64,000 nucleotides of DNA from Halocatena marina (GTDB lineage Archaea > Halobacteriota > Halobacteria > Halobacteriales > Haloarculaceae): the NCBI RefSeq assembly GCF_023276375.1, contig NZ_JALLPK010000001.1:2418001-2482000 (forward strand). The letters are read 5' to 3'. A program made the translations under genes and the position numbers. Numbering within the stretch: position 1 is the stretch's first letter; each line of letters opens with the position of its first letter. Below the pieces are notes generated by a model. It was not told the origin of the DNA and did not search any database. It saw nothing but the letters and a program-made list of their open reading frames with translations. Of this stretch, positions 55,952 to 64,000 are shown in pieces.

Positions 55952-56932
55952 ATGGAAATGACGAGTTTGAACCGGCGGCAGTTCGTAATCGGAGCGAGCA
56001 TGACAGCAGGGTCGGCCTTCGGTGGCGTCGGTACCGTCTCGGCAGTAACCCGTGAGAAAGACGACGAGACGGCTCCATCGGTTATCGCTCACCGCGGCTT
56101 TGCTGGTGTGTATCCCGAGAACACAGTTCGAGCAGCCCGACTCGCTTCACACACCTCGAAAAGACGGAGAGAGACGGGCAAAGCGGGCCGTGCCAGCCTC
56201 GGTGCCGACATGATCGAGATCGATATAGTGCCCACAGCGGACGGCGATATCGTCGTTTTTCACGACGATCGTCTGTCCGGACGCGACGGTGGCGAGCGGG
56301 GGCTAACCGACGCGTCGGGCGTTGTCTGGGAGACACCGAGCGAGGAAGTGCTTGCGGCGGAAGTACTCGAAAGCGGTGAGACTGTTCCCCGTCTGAGCGA
56401 CGTGATGGACGCCATCCCAAAGCACGTCGGTGTGAATATCGAGCTCAAGAATCCCGGCTCGTTCGACCTACAGTTCGCAACAGCCCTCTCGAATGACGAA
56501 CTCGAACAGCAAAAGGAGATCTGGGAGTCATTTACCGAAGACGCACTTGCGATCGCATCGGAGTACGAGAACCCAATTCTCATTTCGTCGTTCTACGAGG
56601 CAGCGCTTGCGACCGTCCGTGAGGCCGACCCGACGCTCCCGATCGCGTTCTTGTTCTGGGATTCGATCGAGGAGGGGTTGACCGTAACCCGAAGATACGA
56701 CTGCGAAGCAGTGCATCCACCGTGGAACATGATTCAGGATACGCCATTCTTCGAGGACGAATACTACACGAGCGGGCCGTTCGCCGACATCGACCTCGTT
56801 GAGGTGGCCCACGCCGAAGACCGAGCAGTGAACGTCTACACGATCGGTACGTGGTACCAAGCCGAACAACTGGCTGCTGCAGGCGTCGACGGACTCATTT
56901 CGGATTATCCGGCACTACTCTCACCACGGTGA
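55952..56932 (+). CDS. Glycerophosphodiester phosphodiesterase, Tat-exported
   Basis: 326 residues. The signal LNRRQFVIGASMTAGSAFGG is twin-arginine, so it is exported folded. The catalytic motif AHRGFAGVYPENT is followed by EIDIVPTADGDIVVFHDD, which matches GDPD enzymes that cleave glycerophosphodiesters. A Lys/Arg-rich insert (SHTSKRRRETGKAG) sits between PENT and the next motif. The mature enzyme lies outside the cell membrane and may recover phosphate or glycerol. Confidence 0.92.
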   Translation: MEMTSLNRRQFVIGASMTAGSAFGGVGTVSAVTREKDDETAPSVIAHRGFAGVYPENTVRAARLASHTSKRRRETGKAGRASLGADMIEIDIVPTADGDIVVFHDDRLSGRDGGERGLTDASGVVWETPSEEVLAAEVLESGETVPRLSDVMDAIPKHVGVNIELKNPGSFDLQFATALSNDELEQQKEIWESFTEDALAIASEYENPILISSFYEAALATVREADPTLPIAFLFWDSIEEGLTVTRRYDCEAVHPPWNMIQDTPFFEDEYYTSGPFADIDLVEVAHAEDRAVNVYTIGTWYQAEQLAAAGVDGLISDYPALLSPR

Positions 56933-56952
56933 AAATGCGGACACAGGAAGTA

Positions 56953-57435
56953 TTACTCAGTCATCCAGTCGTGTAGATCGACAACGTGCTGTGCCGGGGG
57001 GGAACCGAGAACAATTTTTTCGGAGCCGACATCGTCGACTACCGTCGATCCAGCCGAGAGAACCGTTCGTTCACCGATTTCGACGCCCGGACCGACGACA
57101 GCTCCTGCACCGATGAAGACGCCGTGATGCAAAATTATTCGCTCGAAGATATCGTTTTGAAACGTCATTCCGTCCTCACTCAGTTCGTGCGTCACGCCGA
57201 CAATGCTACAGTTCGGTCCAATCTGGACGTGATCTCCAATTTCGGCGTTCTCGATGTAACAGCCCGCGTTGATATCGATCGTATCTCCTATGCTGCACTT
57301 CTTGATCGAAGTCCGCTCGTAGATTTGACATTCGTCACCGATGTCGGAATCGTGAACAGTGACGTATTCCCGTATTTCTGTGCTTCCAACGGTCGAATCG
57401 ACAATTCGTGCAGTACGATCGATCTCGTTTCCCAT
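56953..57435 (-). CDS. Left-handed beta-helix (hexapeptide) transferase-like protein
   Basis: 160 residues made of hexapeptide repeats (IVDSTV, IREYVTV, IGDECQI, IGDTIDI, AEIGDHVQIGPNCSIVG, VGPGVEIGE). The fold is that of LpxA/gamma-carbonic-anhydrase-type trimers, used by acyl- and acetyltransferases. A His in HELSEDGMTF and HHGVFIGAG could be catalytic. The substrate is unknown. It is convergent with the GDPD gene. Confidence 0.87.
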   Translation of the reverse strand: MGNEIDRTARIVDSTVGSTEIREYVTVHDSDIGDECQIYERTSIKKCSIGDTIDINAGCYIENAEIGDHVQIGPNCSIVGVTHELSEDGMTFQNDIFERIILHHGVFIGAGAVVGPGVEIGERTVLSAGSTVVDDVGSEKIVLGSPPAQHVVDLHDWMTE

Positions 57436-57562
57436 GACGTGAGTGTCGCCTGCTCGCTTTTAGAACTTCTACATCACGAGCGTGGACAACCGACACAGTC
57501 AGTGAGTCTATCTCGGTTTTACAGGATATACATCATGGAAACGTTCCAATTCGGTCAGTTCA

Positions 57563-57955
57563 CTACGCTCGACTTTCGTCTTCGCCATACTCGTCGATTC
57601 GTTCGTGGACGTACGCTGCCCACGCGTCGAGTGTCTCGTGCATGAGTTCTTTCGTCTCGTCGAGTGGTGTCGCGGTGTATTGGTAAACCTGCCCACCACC
57701 ATCGAGTAGCTGACGTTCGCGTGCAACGAGCTCTTTTTCTCGGAGAGTCGTGAGCGATCGGCTGACGTTGCTCCGATCGCGGTCGAGCCCGTCAGCAAGT
57801 TCTGCGACCGTACACCCGGACGTATCGAGGAGCATGAGATACGTCGTGCTCTCGTGCTGTCGCATGTCGAAGACACACGAGAGAACATCTGCGAACGTCG
57901 GCTCACTGCCGAGCATGAGCTGGCGAAAACGGGTTGGATTCGGATCGGCGTCCAT
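57563..57955 (-). CDS. Winged-helix HTH regulator
   Basis: 130 residues from the ATG at 57955. The DNA-binding helix-turn-helix is CTVAELADGLDRDRSNVSRSLTTLREKELV. A wing with GGGQVYQYTA and a helical tail follow. It has the same plan as the regulator at 17120-17524. Neighbours give no clear target: it is divergent from the XPD-like helicase gene and 127 bases from the transferase-like gene. Confidence 0.85.
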   Translation of the reverse strand: MDADPNPTRFRQLMLGSEPTFADVLSCVFDMRQHESTTYLMLLDTSGCTVAELADGLDRDRSNVSRSLTTLREKELVARERQLLDGGGQVYQYTATPLDETKELMHETLDAWAAYVHERIDEYGEDESRA

Positions 57956-58114
57956 AGCAGACGTATGTCCGTTCGACAAATAATGACTCACCCATCCAAC
58001 GTGAAAACTAGATCTCCGATGTTGTCCGAGTGGATTCGGCGAGCGCACAGCACAACAAAAGCGTGCGCCACCGAACGCCGAAGATTTTTCACGGGTAACG
58101 GATAAGGATCGACA

Positions 58115-60334
58115 GTGCCAAACCCGCCGTATCTTCGGTTTTTCCCGTACGAAGACCCGTACGACCACCAGCGGGAGGCGATGGAAACGATTGGCGAGGC
58201 GCTCTCTGGTGGACGGGACGTTCTCTTCGAAGGCGCATGTGGAACGGGAAAGACGCTTGCTGCGCTCGTGCCCGCATTAGAGTACGCCCGCGAGGCGAAC
58301 AAGACCGTCGTCATTACGACGAACGTCCACCAGCAGACTCGCCAATTCATCGAGGAAGCACGCGCTATCACCCGACAGGAGTCGATTCAAGCGGTCGTGT
58401 TCAAGGGAAAACTCGATATGTGTCACATCGATGTGGGCTATGAGGAGTGTCAGGCGCTTCGAGACACGACGCGTGAACTGGCCGAGACAGAACAAGAACG
58501 AGCTGAACTGGCCGAAACGGAGCGCACGTTGCTCGATGAATCCCGAGCCCGAGAGGGTGCCAACGCGGATCAAGCAGCCGAGGGTCGAAACGCCGTCATG
58601 GAGGAACTCGATGAACTCGATGATACCCTCGAAGAGCTTCAAGAGCAGGCGACGTGTGAGTACTACTACCGCAACGTAACCGAGGAGACGGACGCCTTCT
58701 ACGAGTGGCTATTCGCGGACGTGCGGACACCCGAAGAGATCTACGAGTACGCTCACAACGCGGGCCTGTGCGGGTACGAACTCCTGAAAGAAGGGATGGA
58801 GGGCGTCGACCTCGTGGTATGTAACTATCACCACGTGCTCGATCCGATGATCCGCGAGCAGTTCTTCCGGTGGTTGGGGCGTGATCCAGAAGACGTCGTC
58901 GTCGTTTTCGATGAGGCCCACAACATCGAAGACGCAGCCCGTGATCACGCGACCCGGACGCTCACCGAATCGACGCTCGAAAGCGCGCTCTCCGAACTTG
59001 AATCGGTCGAAGATAGGAGAACAACGAGTGCTGAAAACGTCATCGAAGCGTTCTACACCGCACTCACTTCGACCTACGACGACGCACTGGCGTTCGGAGA
59101 GCGCGAGACCATCGGAGACGAGTGGTACGATCTCTCGATCACGAACGAAACCGGCCGCGATGAGCTCACGCTTTCATTCCTCGATGCGTACACGGGCGCG
59201 GGGATCCACAACGACCTCGACCGGAGCCTCGACCTCGGAAATTCGCTCGATCGATCGTACCAACAGGAGTACAAAAACGGTGAAACACGAACGCGAAAAG
59301 AGTGTCGCATCCTGCAGTCAGCGTCGTTCATCGACGACTGGCTTCGTGATAGCGATCATAATGAAATGTATCCGGTGGTGAGCGTGCGCCGGGATGGAGG
59401 AAATGATTCGGTGTACGGTCGGTCTGAGCTGTATACGTGTATTCCTCGGCAGGTCACGGAACCGTTGTTCGAGGAGCTACACGCGAGTGTATTGATGAGC
59501 GCGACGCTGCGGCCGTTCGATGTGCTGTCCGACGTGCTCGGGATCACTGGATACGTCGGTGACGACGACGAACAGGACGGTCCAGTGACGATGGCCTACG
59601 GAGCACAGTTTCCGGAAGAGCGTCGACGGACATACGCGGTCGATACGCCCGCACTCTTCGCCAGCCGACGCGAGGAACACGATATTCAGCGCAAAATCAC
59701 CGGCGTTCTCGAAGACGCGATCGAGTTCACACCGGGTAACGTGCTCTGTTTCTTTCCGAGCTATCGTGAAGCAGAACGCTATCAGGCGTTGATCGATGTG
59801 GATGCGACGTTGTACCTCGACGAGCCAGGAGCGAGCGTCGAGGAACGCAAACGGGAGTTCACAGGCAGTTCAAACGGTGTGTTCTTCACCTCGTTGTGGG
59901 GAACACTCACGGAGGGAGTCAGTTTCGATGGCGACGACGCGCGGACAGTGGTGGTCGTTGGTGTCCCATATCCCCGGCTCGATGACCGGATGGAAGCGGT
60001 CCAATCGGCGTACTCGATGGCGTTCGATGGTAACGACAACGACAGCGACGATCCGGGATGGGAGTACGCTGTAGAAGTACCAACGGTTCGGAAAACCAGA
60101 CAGGCGCTCGGGCGAGTCGTCCGCTCGCCGGAGGATTTCGGTGCTCGTCTCCTTGTCGATGAACGCTACACGATGCGTGCCAGACGAGAAATGCAGAAAT
60201 ACAGCGTCGTGGAGACGTTTCCTCCCGAGGAACGGACCGAAACGATCGACATCGAACCGGAGAAGCTCAGATTCGGTCTGTTGAATTTTTATACGGATAT
60301 GGACGCGTGGGTCGGTGCACCACCTACACCCTGA
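58115..60334 (+). CDS. XPD/Rad3-like helicase (DinG-type) with Fe-S cysteines
   Basis: 739 residues from the GTG at 58115. Walker A is ACGTGKT at 41-47, the DEAH box is at 266-269, and GVPYPRLDDR with ALGRVVRSPEDFGA are in the C-terminal half. Four cysteines at 103, 112, 181 and 219 fit the [4Fe-4S] cluster of XPD helicases, which unwind 5' to 3'. Between the second and third Cys is a long acidic helical insert. It probably acts in DNA repair. The upstream gene is the divergent HTH regulator. Confidence 0.92.
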   Translation: MPNPPYLRFFPYEDPYDHQREAMETIGEALSGGRDVLFEGACGTGKTLAALVPALEYAREANKTVVITTNVHQQTRQFIEEARAITRQESIQAVVFKGKLDMCHIDVGYEECQALRDTTRELAETEQERAELAETERTLLDESRAREGANADQAAEGRNAVMEELDELDDTLEELQEQATCEYYYRNVTEETDAFYEWLFADVRTPEEIYEYAHNAGLCGYELLKEGMEGVDLVVCNYHHVLDPMIREQFFRWLGRDPEDVVVVFDEAHNIEDAARDHATRTLTESTLESALSELESVEDRRTTSAENVIEAFYTALTSTYDDALAFGERETIGDEWYDLSITNETGRDELTLSFLDAYTGAGIHNDLDRSLDLGNSLDRSYQQEYKNGETRTRKECRILQSASFIDDWLRDSDHNEMYPVVSVRRDGGNDSVYGRSELYTCIPRQVTEPLFEELHASVLMSATLRPFDVLSDVLGITGYVGDDDEQDGPVTMAYGAQFPEERRRTYAVDTPALFASRREEHDIQRKITGVLEDAIEFTPGNVLCFFPSYREAERYQALIDVDATLYLDEPGASVEERKREFTGSSNGVFFTSLWGTLTEGVSFDGDDARTVVVVGVPYPRLDDRMEAVQSAYSMAFDGNDNDSDDPGWEYAVEVPTVRKTRQALGRVVRSPEDFGARLLVDERYTMRARREMQKYSVVETFPPEERTETIDIEPEKLRFGLLNFYTDMDAWVGAPPTP

Positions 60335-60343
60335 TCGACCCGG

Positions 60344-61897
60344 TCACTGTCGGGGTTGGAGCATGACACTGAGGAGTACAATCCCTGCAATGGCGATGAG
60401 TCCGCCGAAACCAGGACCACTCGTCGTCGTCGTTGTCGTTGTGTCCTCGGTATTCGTTGTGTGAGTCGATTGCTCTTCCGTCGTAGCATCAGCTTTCGAA
60501 TCAATATCGTCCAGCGCATCGATCGTCGGTCCGTTCACGATTGTCACCGTCGTTCCAGTGCGTCTGACGGAGAACGCGTCCGCGAACGCTCCATTGTTGA
60601 TACGCCACGTGTGCACGCCTTGCTTTGTAGCGCCCTCTGTTTCGAGGATCTCGATGTATGCATTACGGAATTCACGAGCATCGCGCTCTGAGTCCCAGCT
60701 CGTCTTCCAGACGTATCCACGCTTATCGCCCTTCGCGTAGGTGTACAGGCCGTCGCTCCTCCAGCCAGAGGAGGGACGGCTGACGTAGTTGTAGACGTCG
60801 GCCGACGAATCCGAGCGCGAGAGATTCTCCTCACGTATCGGTGAATCTGAAGCCGATTGACGCCAGAACAGCGTGTAGATACCAGCCTCACCGACGGTGT
60901 CGTTCTCAATGCGATTCCAACCGTTCCGAGAGCGGTCGGTGAACGATTGATTCGATGGTTCGTCGGGACGCCCCGGATGAATCACGGTTGCGGTCGATGT
61001 CGGCAGCTGGGTGTGTGCATCATTGATCGCCGTCCAGCCGCCGTTCCCAAAGAGCGTCCGGACATACACCTCACCAGCCGCGTATGGGAAGTACGTAAAC
61101 CGATAGAAACGGAACGTTGCAGTTCGATCTGCGTTGTTTCCACTCGTTGGATTATCGATACAATTCCAGCCATCTTGGCAGTTTTGCCGGTATCGTTCAG
61201 TGATGTACGCAGCTTCCCCTTCGACGAGACCGTCCTTAGCGAACTCGCCATCGAGCGTTGAGTGTCGATACCGCTGCTGTTGGAGGTCGAACTGCTGGTC
61301 TTGAAGCATGTGCGCGAGTTCGTGAATCATCGTCGCGCCATCCACCGTCGGCTTCGAGGGATCTCCTACGATGACGATGCGATCACTGCCTTCCTCGGCA
61401 GCGAATCCGAGAACACCCCCCTGTTGGGCACGCTGAATAGCGCGTGAGGCGTTCGTAGACTCACCGTAGAAAAACAGCGCTTCCCAGAGCTGCTCGTTCG
61501 ACGTAAGTCCGAACGTGTCGTTTCGGGGGGGATCGAGATTTTCGGGACGAACGAACTCGATCTCGACCTGTTCGGTGAATTCGAGTCGCCGGATGTGCTC
61601 GACGCGGGCCATGCTACGCGCGAGGAACGCATCGAGTTCCGACTCAGAGAGACCATCACTCTGGTCGACGGTGATCGATTCGTTATACCAGTATCCGCTT
61701 TCCCAACCGAGTGTATCTGTGTTCGGATCAGGCGGTGCGCTCTGCATAGCGTTCGATTCGAGGGAGCCGGACGTTTCTATCGAATCGACCGAAGTCGCGT
61801 GATCATCAGCCACTGTAAAAAGACCAGTCTCGACAGGCAACGCTAGTACTACGAGACCAATCAAAAGTGCGACAACAGCGACGTGTCGCGCTCGCAT
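60344..61897 (-). CDS. Hvo_1808-type surface protein with zinc-protease motif and PGF-CTERM-like tail
   Basis: 517 residues. A signal peptide (HVAVVALLIGLVVLALPVETG) starts the protein. MIHELAHML at 190-198 contains HExxH (192-196), a gluzincin/zinc-protease motif. The extracellular part is rich in Asp, Asn, Thr and aromatic residues, and a Thr-rich stretch precedes PGFGGLIAIAGIVLLSVML, which fits the PGF-CTERM anchor cut by archaeosortase A. Hvo_1808-like proteins are cell-surface and of unknown function. Possibly a surface peptidase. Confidence 0.87.
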   Translation of the reverse strand: MRARHVAVVALLIGLVVLALPVETGLFTVADDHATSVDSIETSGSLESNAMQSAPPDPNTDTLGWESGYWYNESITVDQSDGLSESELDAFLARSMARVEHIRRLEFTEQVEIEFVRPENLDPPRNDTFGLTSNEQLWEALFFYGESTNASRAIQRAQQGGVLGFAAEEGSDRIVIVGDPSKPTVDGATMIHELAHMLQDQQFDLQQQRYRHSTLDGEFAKDGLVEGEAAYITERYRQNCQDGWNCIDNPTSGNNADRTATFRFYRFTYFPYAAGEVYVRTLFGNGGWTAINDAHTQLPTSTATVIHPGRPDEPSNQSFTDRSRNGWNRIENDTVGEAGIYTLFWRQSASDSPIREENLSRSDSSADVYNYVSRPSSGWRSDGLYTYAKGDKRGYVWKTSWDSERDAREFRNAYIEILETEGATKQGVHTWRINNGAFADAFSVRRTGTTVTIVNGPTIDALDDIDSKADATTEEQSTHTTNTEDTTTTTTTSGPGFGGLIAIAGIVLLSVMLQPRQ

Positions 61898-62143
61898 CTC
61901 TACTCTACCGTTGTGGCTCCGCTACTTAATCCCACGTCCAGTTGGCTCGATACATTGCTAAGCGAAGGAATCACTAATCACACCACCGTAGCCATCGAAA
62001 GCGACGAATGCACGTTCCTCATCGAAGTCCCAGACAATGGTCGTTCACGTACCTGCGTTGTAAGGTTTATTAGCCATATTTTAGCTTCGTAATCCGCACA
62101 CTGTGCCACCATACCTCACAGAATTCTTGCCGCTCCGGAAGAG
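61898..62143. other. Intergenic region upstream of the arg leader
   Basis: No convincing gene. A short open frame in the middle looks spurious. The promoter of the argG leader lies just past the right end. Confidence 0.45.
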
Positions 62144-62150
62144 TTTAATA
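62144..62150 (+). promoter_or_regulatory. TATA-like box for the arg leader transcript
   Basis: TTTAATA with a purine-rich GGAAGAG just upstream. Transcription starts about 25 bases downstream of such boxes in haloarchaea, which would put the start near 62170, right at the two possible ATG codons (62164, 62176) of the leader ORF. Confidence 0.6.
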
Positions 62151-62163
62151 CCCTGCTGAATCT

Positions 62164-62262
62164 ATGCCGGAGTACATGCAAACGAAACCCCGCGATCACT
62201 GCTCGCTTGCAATGACCCGCGGGTCCGCCCTCGTTCTCCGACGACGACGACCGGGCCGCTAG
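62164..62262 (+). CDS. Arginine-rich leader peptide upstream of argG (candidate)
   Basis: A 32-residue ORF, or 28 from the ATG at 62176, ending RRRRPGR and stop. The four consecutive Arg codons (62239-62250) are all CGA. In all, 7 of 32 residues are Arg. The stop codon lies in the loop of the hairpin at 62252-62267. The expected transcription start is at or just before the ATG, as for a leaderless message. It looks like a leader peptide for sensing charged tRNA-Arg, not a functional protein. No homologue could be checked here. Confidence 0.6.
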   Translation: MPEYMQTKPRDHCSLAMTRGSALVLRRRRPGR

Positions 62263-62267
62263 GCCCG
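62252..62267 (+). terminator. Candidate attenuator hairpin in the arg leader
   Basis: CGGGCC-GCTA-GGCCCG is a perfect 6-base-pair hairpin with a tetraloop that holds the TAG stop. It starts 2 bases after the last of four CGA codons and is followed by pyrimidine-rich DNA with a TTTT run at 62278-62281. Two earlier G/C palindromes (GACCCGCGGGTC at 62214-62225, and CCCGCG at 62189 pairing with CGCGGG at 62218) could give an alternate fold. Confidence 0.5.
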
Positions 62268-62359
62268 ACTATACTACTTTTCTGACCGGATTTGCCTCGC
62301 TTTCAAACGACCCCGAGAAGCTACCATACAACCAAAAACATCGAAAATAAGACAAAAAT

Positions 62360-63592
62360 ATGACAGGAAATGATACAGTTGCGCTTGCGTTTTCCGGTGG
62401 ACTCGACACGACAGTGTGCGTTCCACTACTCGAAGAGGAATACGGCTACGATGATGTTATCGGCGTCACCGTCGATGTCGGGCAACCCGACGAAGAGTTC
62501 GCAGAAGCAACGGAAACAGCCGACGCACTCGGCATTGAGCACTTCGTCGTAGACGCTCGTGAAGAGTTTGCGTCGCTCTGTCTCCAATCGGTTCGTGCGA
62601 ACGCAGACTATCAAGGATATCCACTCGGTACAGCACTCGCTCGTCCCGTTATTGCAGAGGCAATTCTCGAAGTGGCGACCAAAGAAGGCTGCAGTGCCAT
62701 CGCTCACGGCTGTACTGGAAAGGGGAACGACCAGCTCCGGTTCGAGGCCGTCTGGCGTGACTCCGACCTCGAAGTCATCGCGCCAGTGCGCGAGCTCGGG
62801 TTGACACGCGAATTCGAGATCGAATACGCGGCCGAGCGCGATCTACCAGTCGAGAGCGGTAACGAGGGGGCGTGGAGCATCGATACGAACCTCTGGAGTC
62901 GCTCCATTGAGGGCGACGACCTCGAAGATCCCGGGTACGTGCCACCGGAAGACATCTACGAATGGACTGATCTACCAGAGACACTCGATACCGAGACCAT
63001 TGCAATCGGGTTCGAAGACGGGTACGCCGTGAGTATTGACGGCGAATCACTCGAACCGATCGCGCTCATCGAGAAGCTGAACACGCTCGCAGGAGCGCAC
63101 GGAATCGGACGCACAGACATGATGGAAGATCGGATGCTCGGGCTGAAAGTTCGTGAAAACTACGAACACCCGGCTGCAACCGTGCTCCTCACTGCCCACG
63201 AGGCGCTCGAAGGTCTCGTGCTGACCCAAGAAGAGCGCTCGTCGAAAGCACACATCGACCAACAGTGGAGCGAGAAAGCCTACGAAGGGCTCCTTTCTGC
63301 ACCACTGGTCGATGCCCTCTCGGGATTCATCGATGCGACGCAACAGCGCGTCACGGGGACCGTAACGGTCAAGCTCGAAGTCGGACACGCACGGCCAGTC
63401 GCGCGCAAAAGCGAGTACGCGGTGTACTCCGAATCGGCGGCGTCATTCAACACCGAGACCGTCGACGGCATCAAACAGGAGGACGCGACGGGCGTTGCGA
63501 AGTACCACGGTTATCAGGACCGGCTCGCACGCGTCACGACAGCGACAGACGACGCGCCCGAGGCCCTCATGGACGGCGGAACAGAGGAGTAA
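62360..63592 (+). CDS. argG: Argininosuccinate synthase
   Basis: 410 residues. It joins citrulline and aspartate using ATP, the penultimate step of arginine synthesis. The PP-loop ALAFSGGLDTTVC is at 8-20, followed by VDVGQPDEEF and AHGCTGKGNDQLRF in the middle. The family length is normal. It is preceded by an arginine-rich leader ORF 97 bases upstream and followed 3 bases after its stop by argH. A TATA-like sequence for a leaderless start immediately upstream is weak, so the transcript probably begins at the leader. Confidence 0.96.
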   Translation: MTGNDTVALAFSGGLDTTVCVPLLEEEYGYDDVIGVTVDVGQPDEEFAEATETADALGIEHFVVDAREEFASLCLQSVRANADYQGYPLGTALARPVIAEAILEVATKEGCSAIAHGCTGKGNDQLRFEAVWRDSDLEVIAPVRELGLTREFEIEYAAERDLPVESGNEGAWSIDTNLWSRSIEGDDLEDPGYVPPEDIYEWTDLPETLDTETIAIGFEDGYAVSIDGESLEPIALIEKLNTLAGAHGIGRTDMMEDRMLGLKVRENYEHPAATVLLTAHEALEGLVLTQEERSSKAHIDQQWSEKAYEGLLSAPLVDALSGFIDATQQRVTGTVTVKLEVGHARPVARKSEYAVYSESAASFNTETVDGIKQEDATGVAKYHGYQDRLARVTTATDDAPEALMDGGTEE

Positions 63593-63595
63593 GCA

Positions 63596-64000
63596 ATGGA
63601 CAAGGAGATCAGATCCGGTGCAGCCGTCCGCGGTGATCGCTTCAGTGGTGGTCCCGCGCGTGAGTTCCTCTCATCCCTTGCCGCGGACGAGCGGATCTTT
63701 GCCGCCGACATCGCTGTTGATCGCGCACACAGCGTGATGCTTGCAGAGCAGGGAATCGTCCCAACGGATGAGATCGGACAGATCCTCGCGGCGCTCGATG
63801 TGATCGAAGTCGAGGGACACGAATCCCTGCCCGACGGCGAAGATGTCCACGAGGCCATCGAGTCGGCTGTCATCGACGCAGTCGGTCCAACTGGCGGGAA
63901 GATGCACACCGCCCGGAGCCGGAACGACGAGGTGGCAGCGTGCATTCGCTACCGCCTGCGTGATGATCTCATCGATAGCATCGACGCGGCTATCGGGCTA
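63596..64000 (+). CDS. argH: Argininosuccinate lyase (partial, runs off the window)
   Basis: The first 135 codons are visible; the 3' end lies beyond base 64000. ArgH cleaves argininosuccinate to arginine and fumarate. The N-terminal pattern GGPAREFLSSLAADERIF and the later GGKMHTARSRNDEVAACIRY, which is the family's conserved R-S-R-N-D-E substrate motif, are typical. It starts 3 bases after argG, so the two are one operon. Confidence 0.94.
   Translation, partial: MDKEIRSGAAVRGDRFSGGPAREFLSSLAADERIFAADIAVDRAHSVMLAEQGIVPTDEIGQILAALDVIEVEGHESLPDGEDVHEAIESAVIDAVGPTGGKMHTARSRNDEVAACIRYRLRDDLIDSIDAAIGL

Noticed and set aside
61883..62092. A 69-codon open frame between the surface protein and the arg leader
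   Set aside because: No recognisable motif or strong promoter; it overlaps the surface protein start region.
1..64000. CRISPR arrays, rRNA genes, complete insertion sequences or prophage
   Set aside because: No regularly spaced repeats, no rRNA-like stretches and no complete transposase or phage structural genes were seen; only one insertion-sequence end remnant is listed.

Overview
The window is a chromosomal segment of a halophilic archaeon (class Halobacteria). The evidence is the strongly acidic predicted proteins, leaderless-looking starts with TATA-like elements about 25-30 bases upstream, archaeosine genes (tgtA, arcS), the archaeal GTP cyclohydrolase MptA, several haloarchaea-specific families (DUF5813, DUF5814 helicase, Hvo_1808 surface protein), Tat-type lipoprotein signals and archaeal-type tRNAs. 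Most of it is ordinary core chromosome with closely packed genes on both strands. AT-rich patches at about 7.1-10.0 kb and 49.6-51.2 kb, and a decaying patch at 28.8-29.8 kb, look accessory.

Layout. 0-7.1 kb: tail of an unidentified gene, a rifampicin-phosphotransferase/PEP-synthase-like enzyme, the archaeosine pair tgtA-arcS, and msrB. 7.1-10.2 kb: a DUF3006 protein coupled to a soluble ComEC-like metallo-beta-lactamase protein, an AT-rich orphan gene, and tRNA-Ile(GAT). 10.3-14.5 kb: fxsA-like, a DUF255/YyaL-like thioredoxin protein, a TrmB regulator and mptA. 14.8-17.5 kb: a sulfur-trafficking cluster (dsrE-like, tusA, rhodanese-metallo-hydrolase fusion, HTH regulator). 17.7-25.1 kb: NAD kinase, a DHA2-type MFS exporter, tRNA-Ser(TGA), a DUF2064-like protein, a small membrane protein, aroC, a nickel/cobalt NicO-type transporter divergent from nikR, and ilvE. 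25.3-29.8 kb: lipoproteins, a DUF373 membrane protein, a radical SAM protein, and a broken MNT-HEPN pair beside a gene fragment. 29.8-38.4 kb: a DUF5814 helicase, an NDUFA9-like reductase, tmk, a lone ribbon-helix-helix-like protein, an orphan E1-alpha dehydrogenase, trkA, a DUF106 membrane insertase, tRNA-Leu(TAA) and a ferredoxin. 38.6-44.9 kb: a complete five-gene dipeptide/oligopeptide ABC transporter. 44.9-55.8 kb: grpE, a FAD/Fe-S dehydrogenase fusion, tRNA-His(GTG), an EVE-like protein, DedA, a CinA-like protein, a site-2 protease with CBS domains, a cupin and thrC. 55.9-61.9 kb: a phosphodiesterase, a hexapeptide transferase, an HTH regulator, an XPD-like helicase and an Hvo_1808-type surface protein. 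62.1-64 kb: an arginine-rich leader ORF, then argG and argH, the latter running off the end.

The most interesting signal is upstream of argG. A short ORF (62164-62262) has a well-placed TATA box and carries four consecutive Arg codons. These are followed at once by a perfect G/C hairpin whose loop contains the stop codon, and then a T run. Its position ahead of arginine biosynthesis genes suggests ribosome-mediated attenuation in an archaeon. Other notable items are a HEPN toxin gene whose active-site half lies beyond an in-frame TGA, a near-identical 15-base motif before two genes of the sulfur cluster, and a candidate NikR operator between nikR and the nickel transporter gene.
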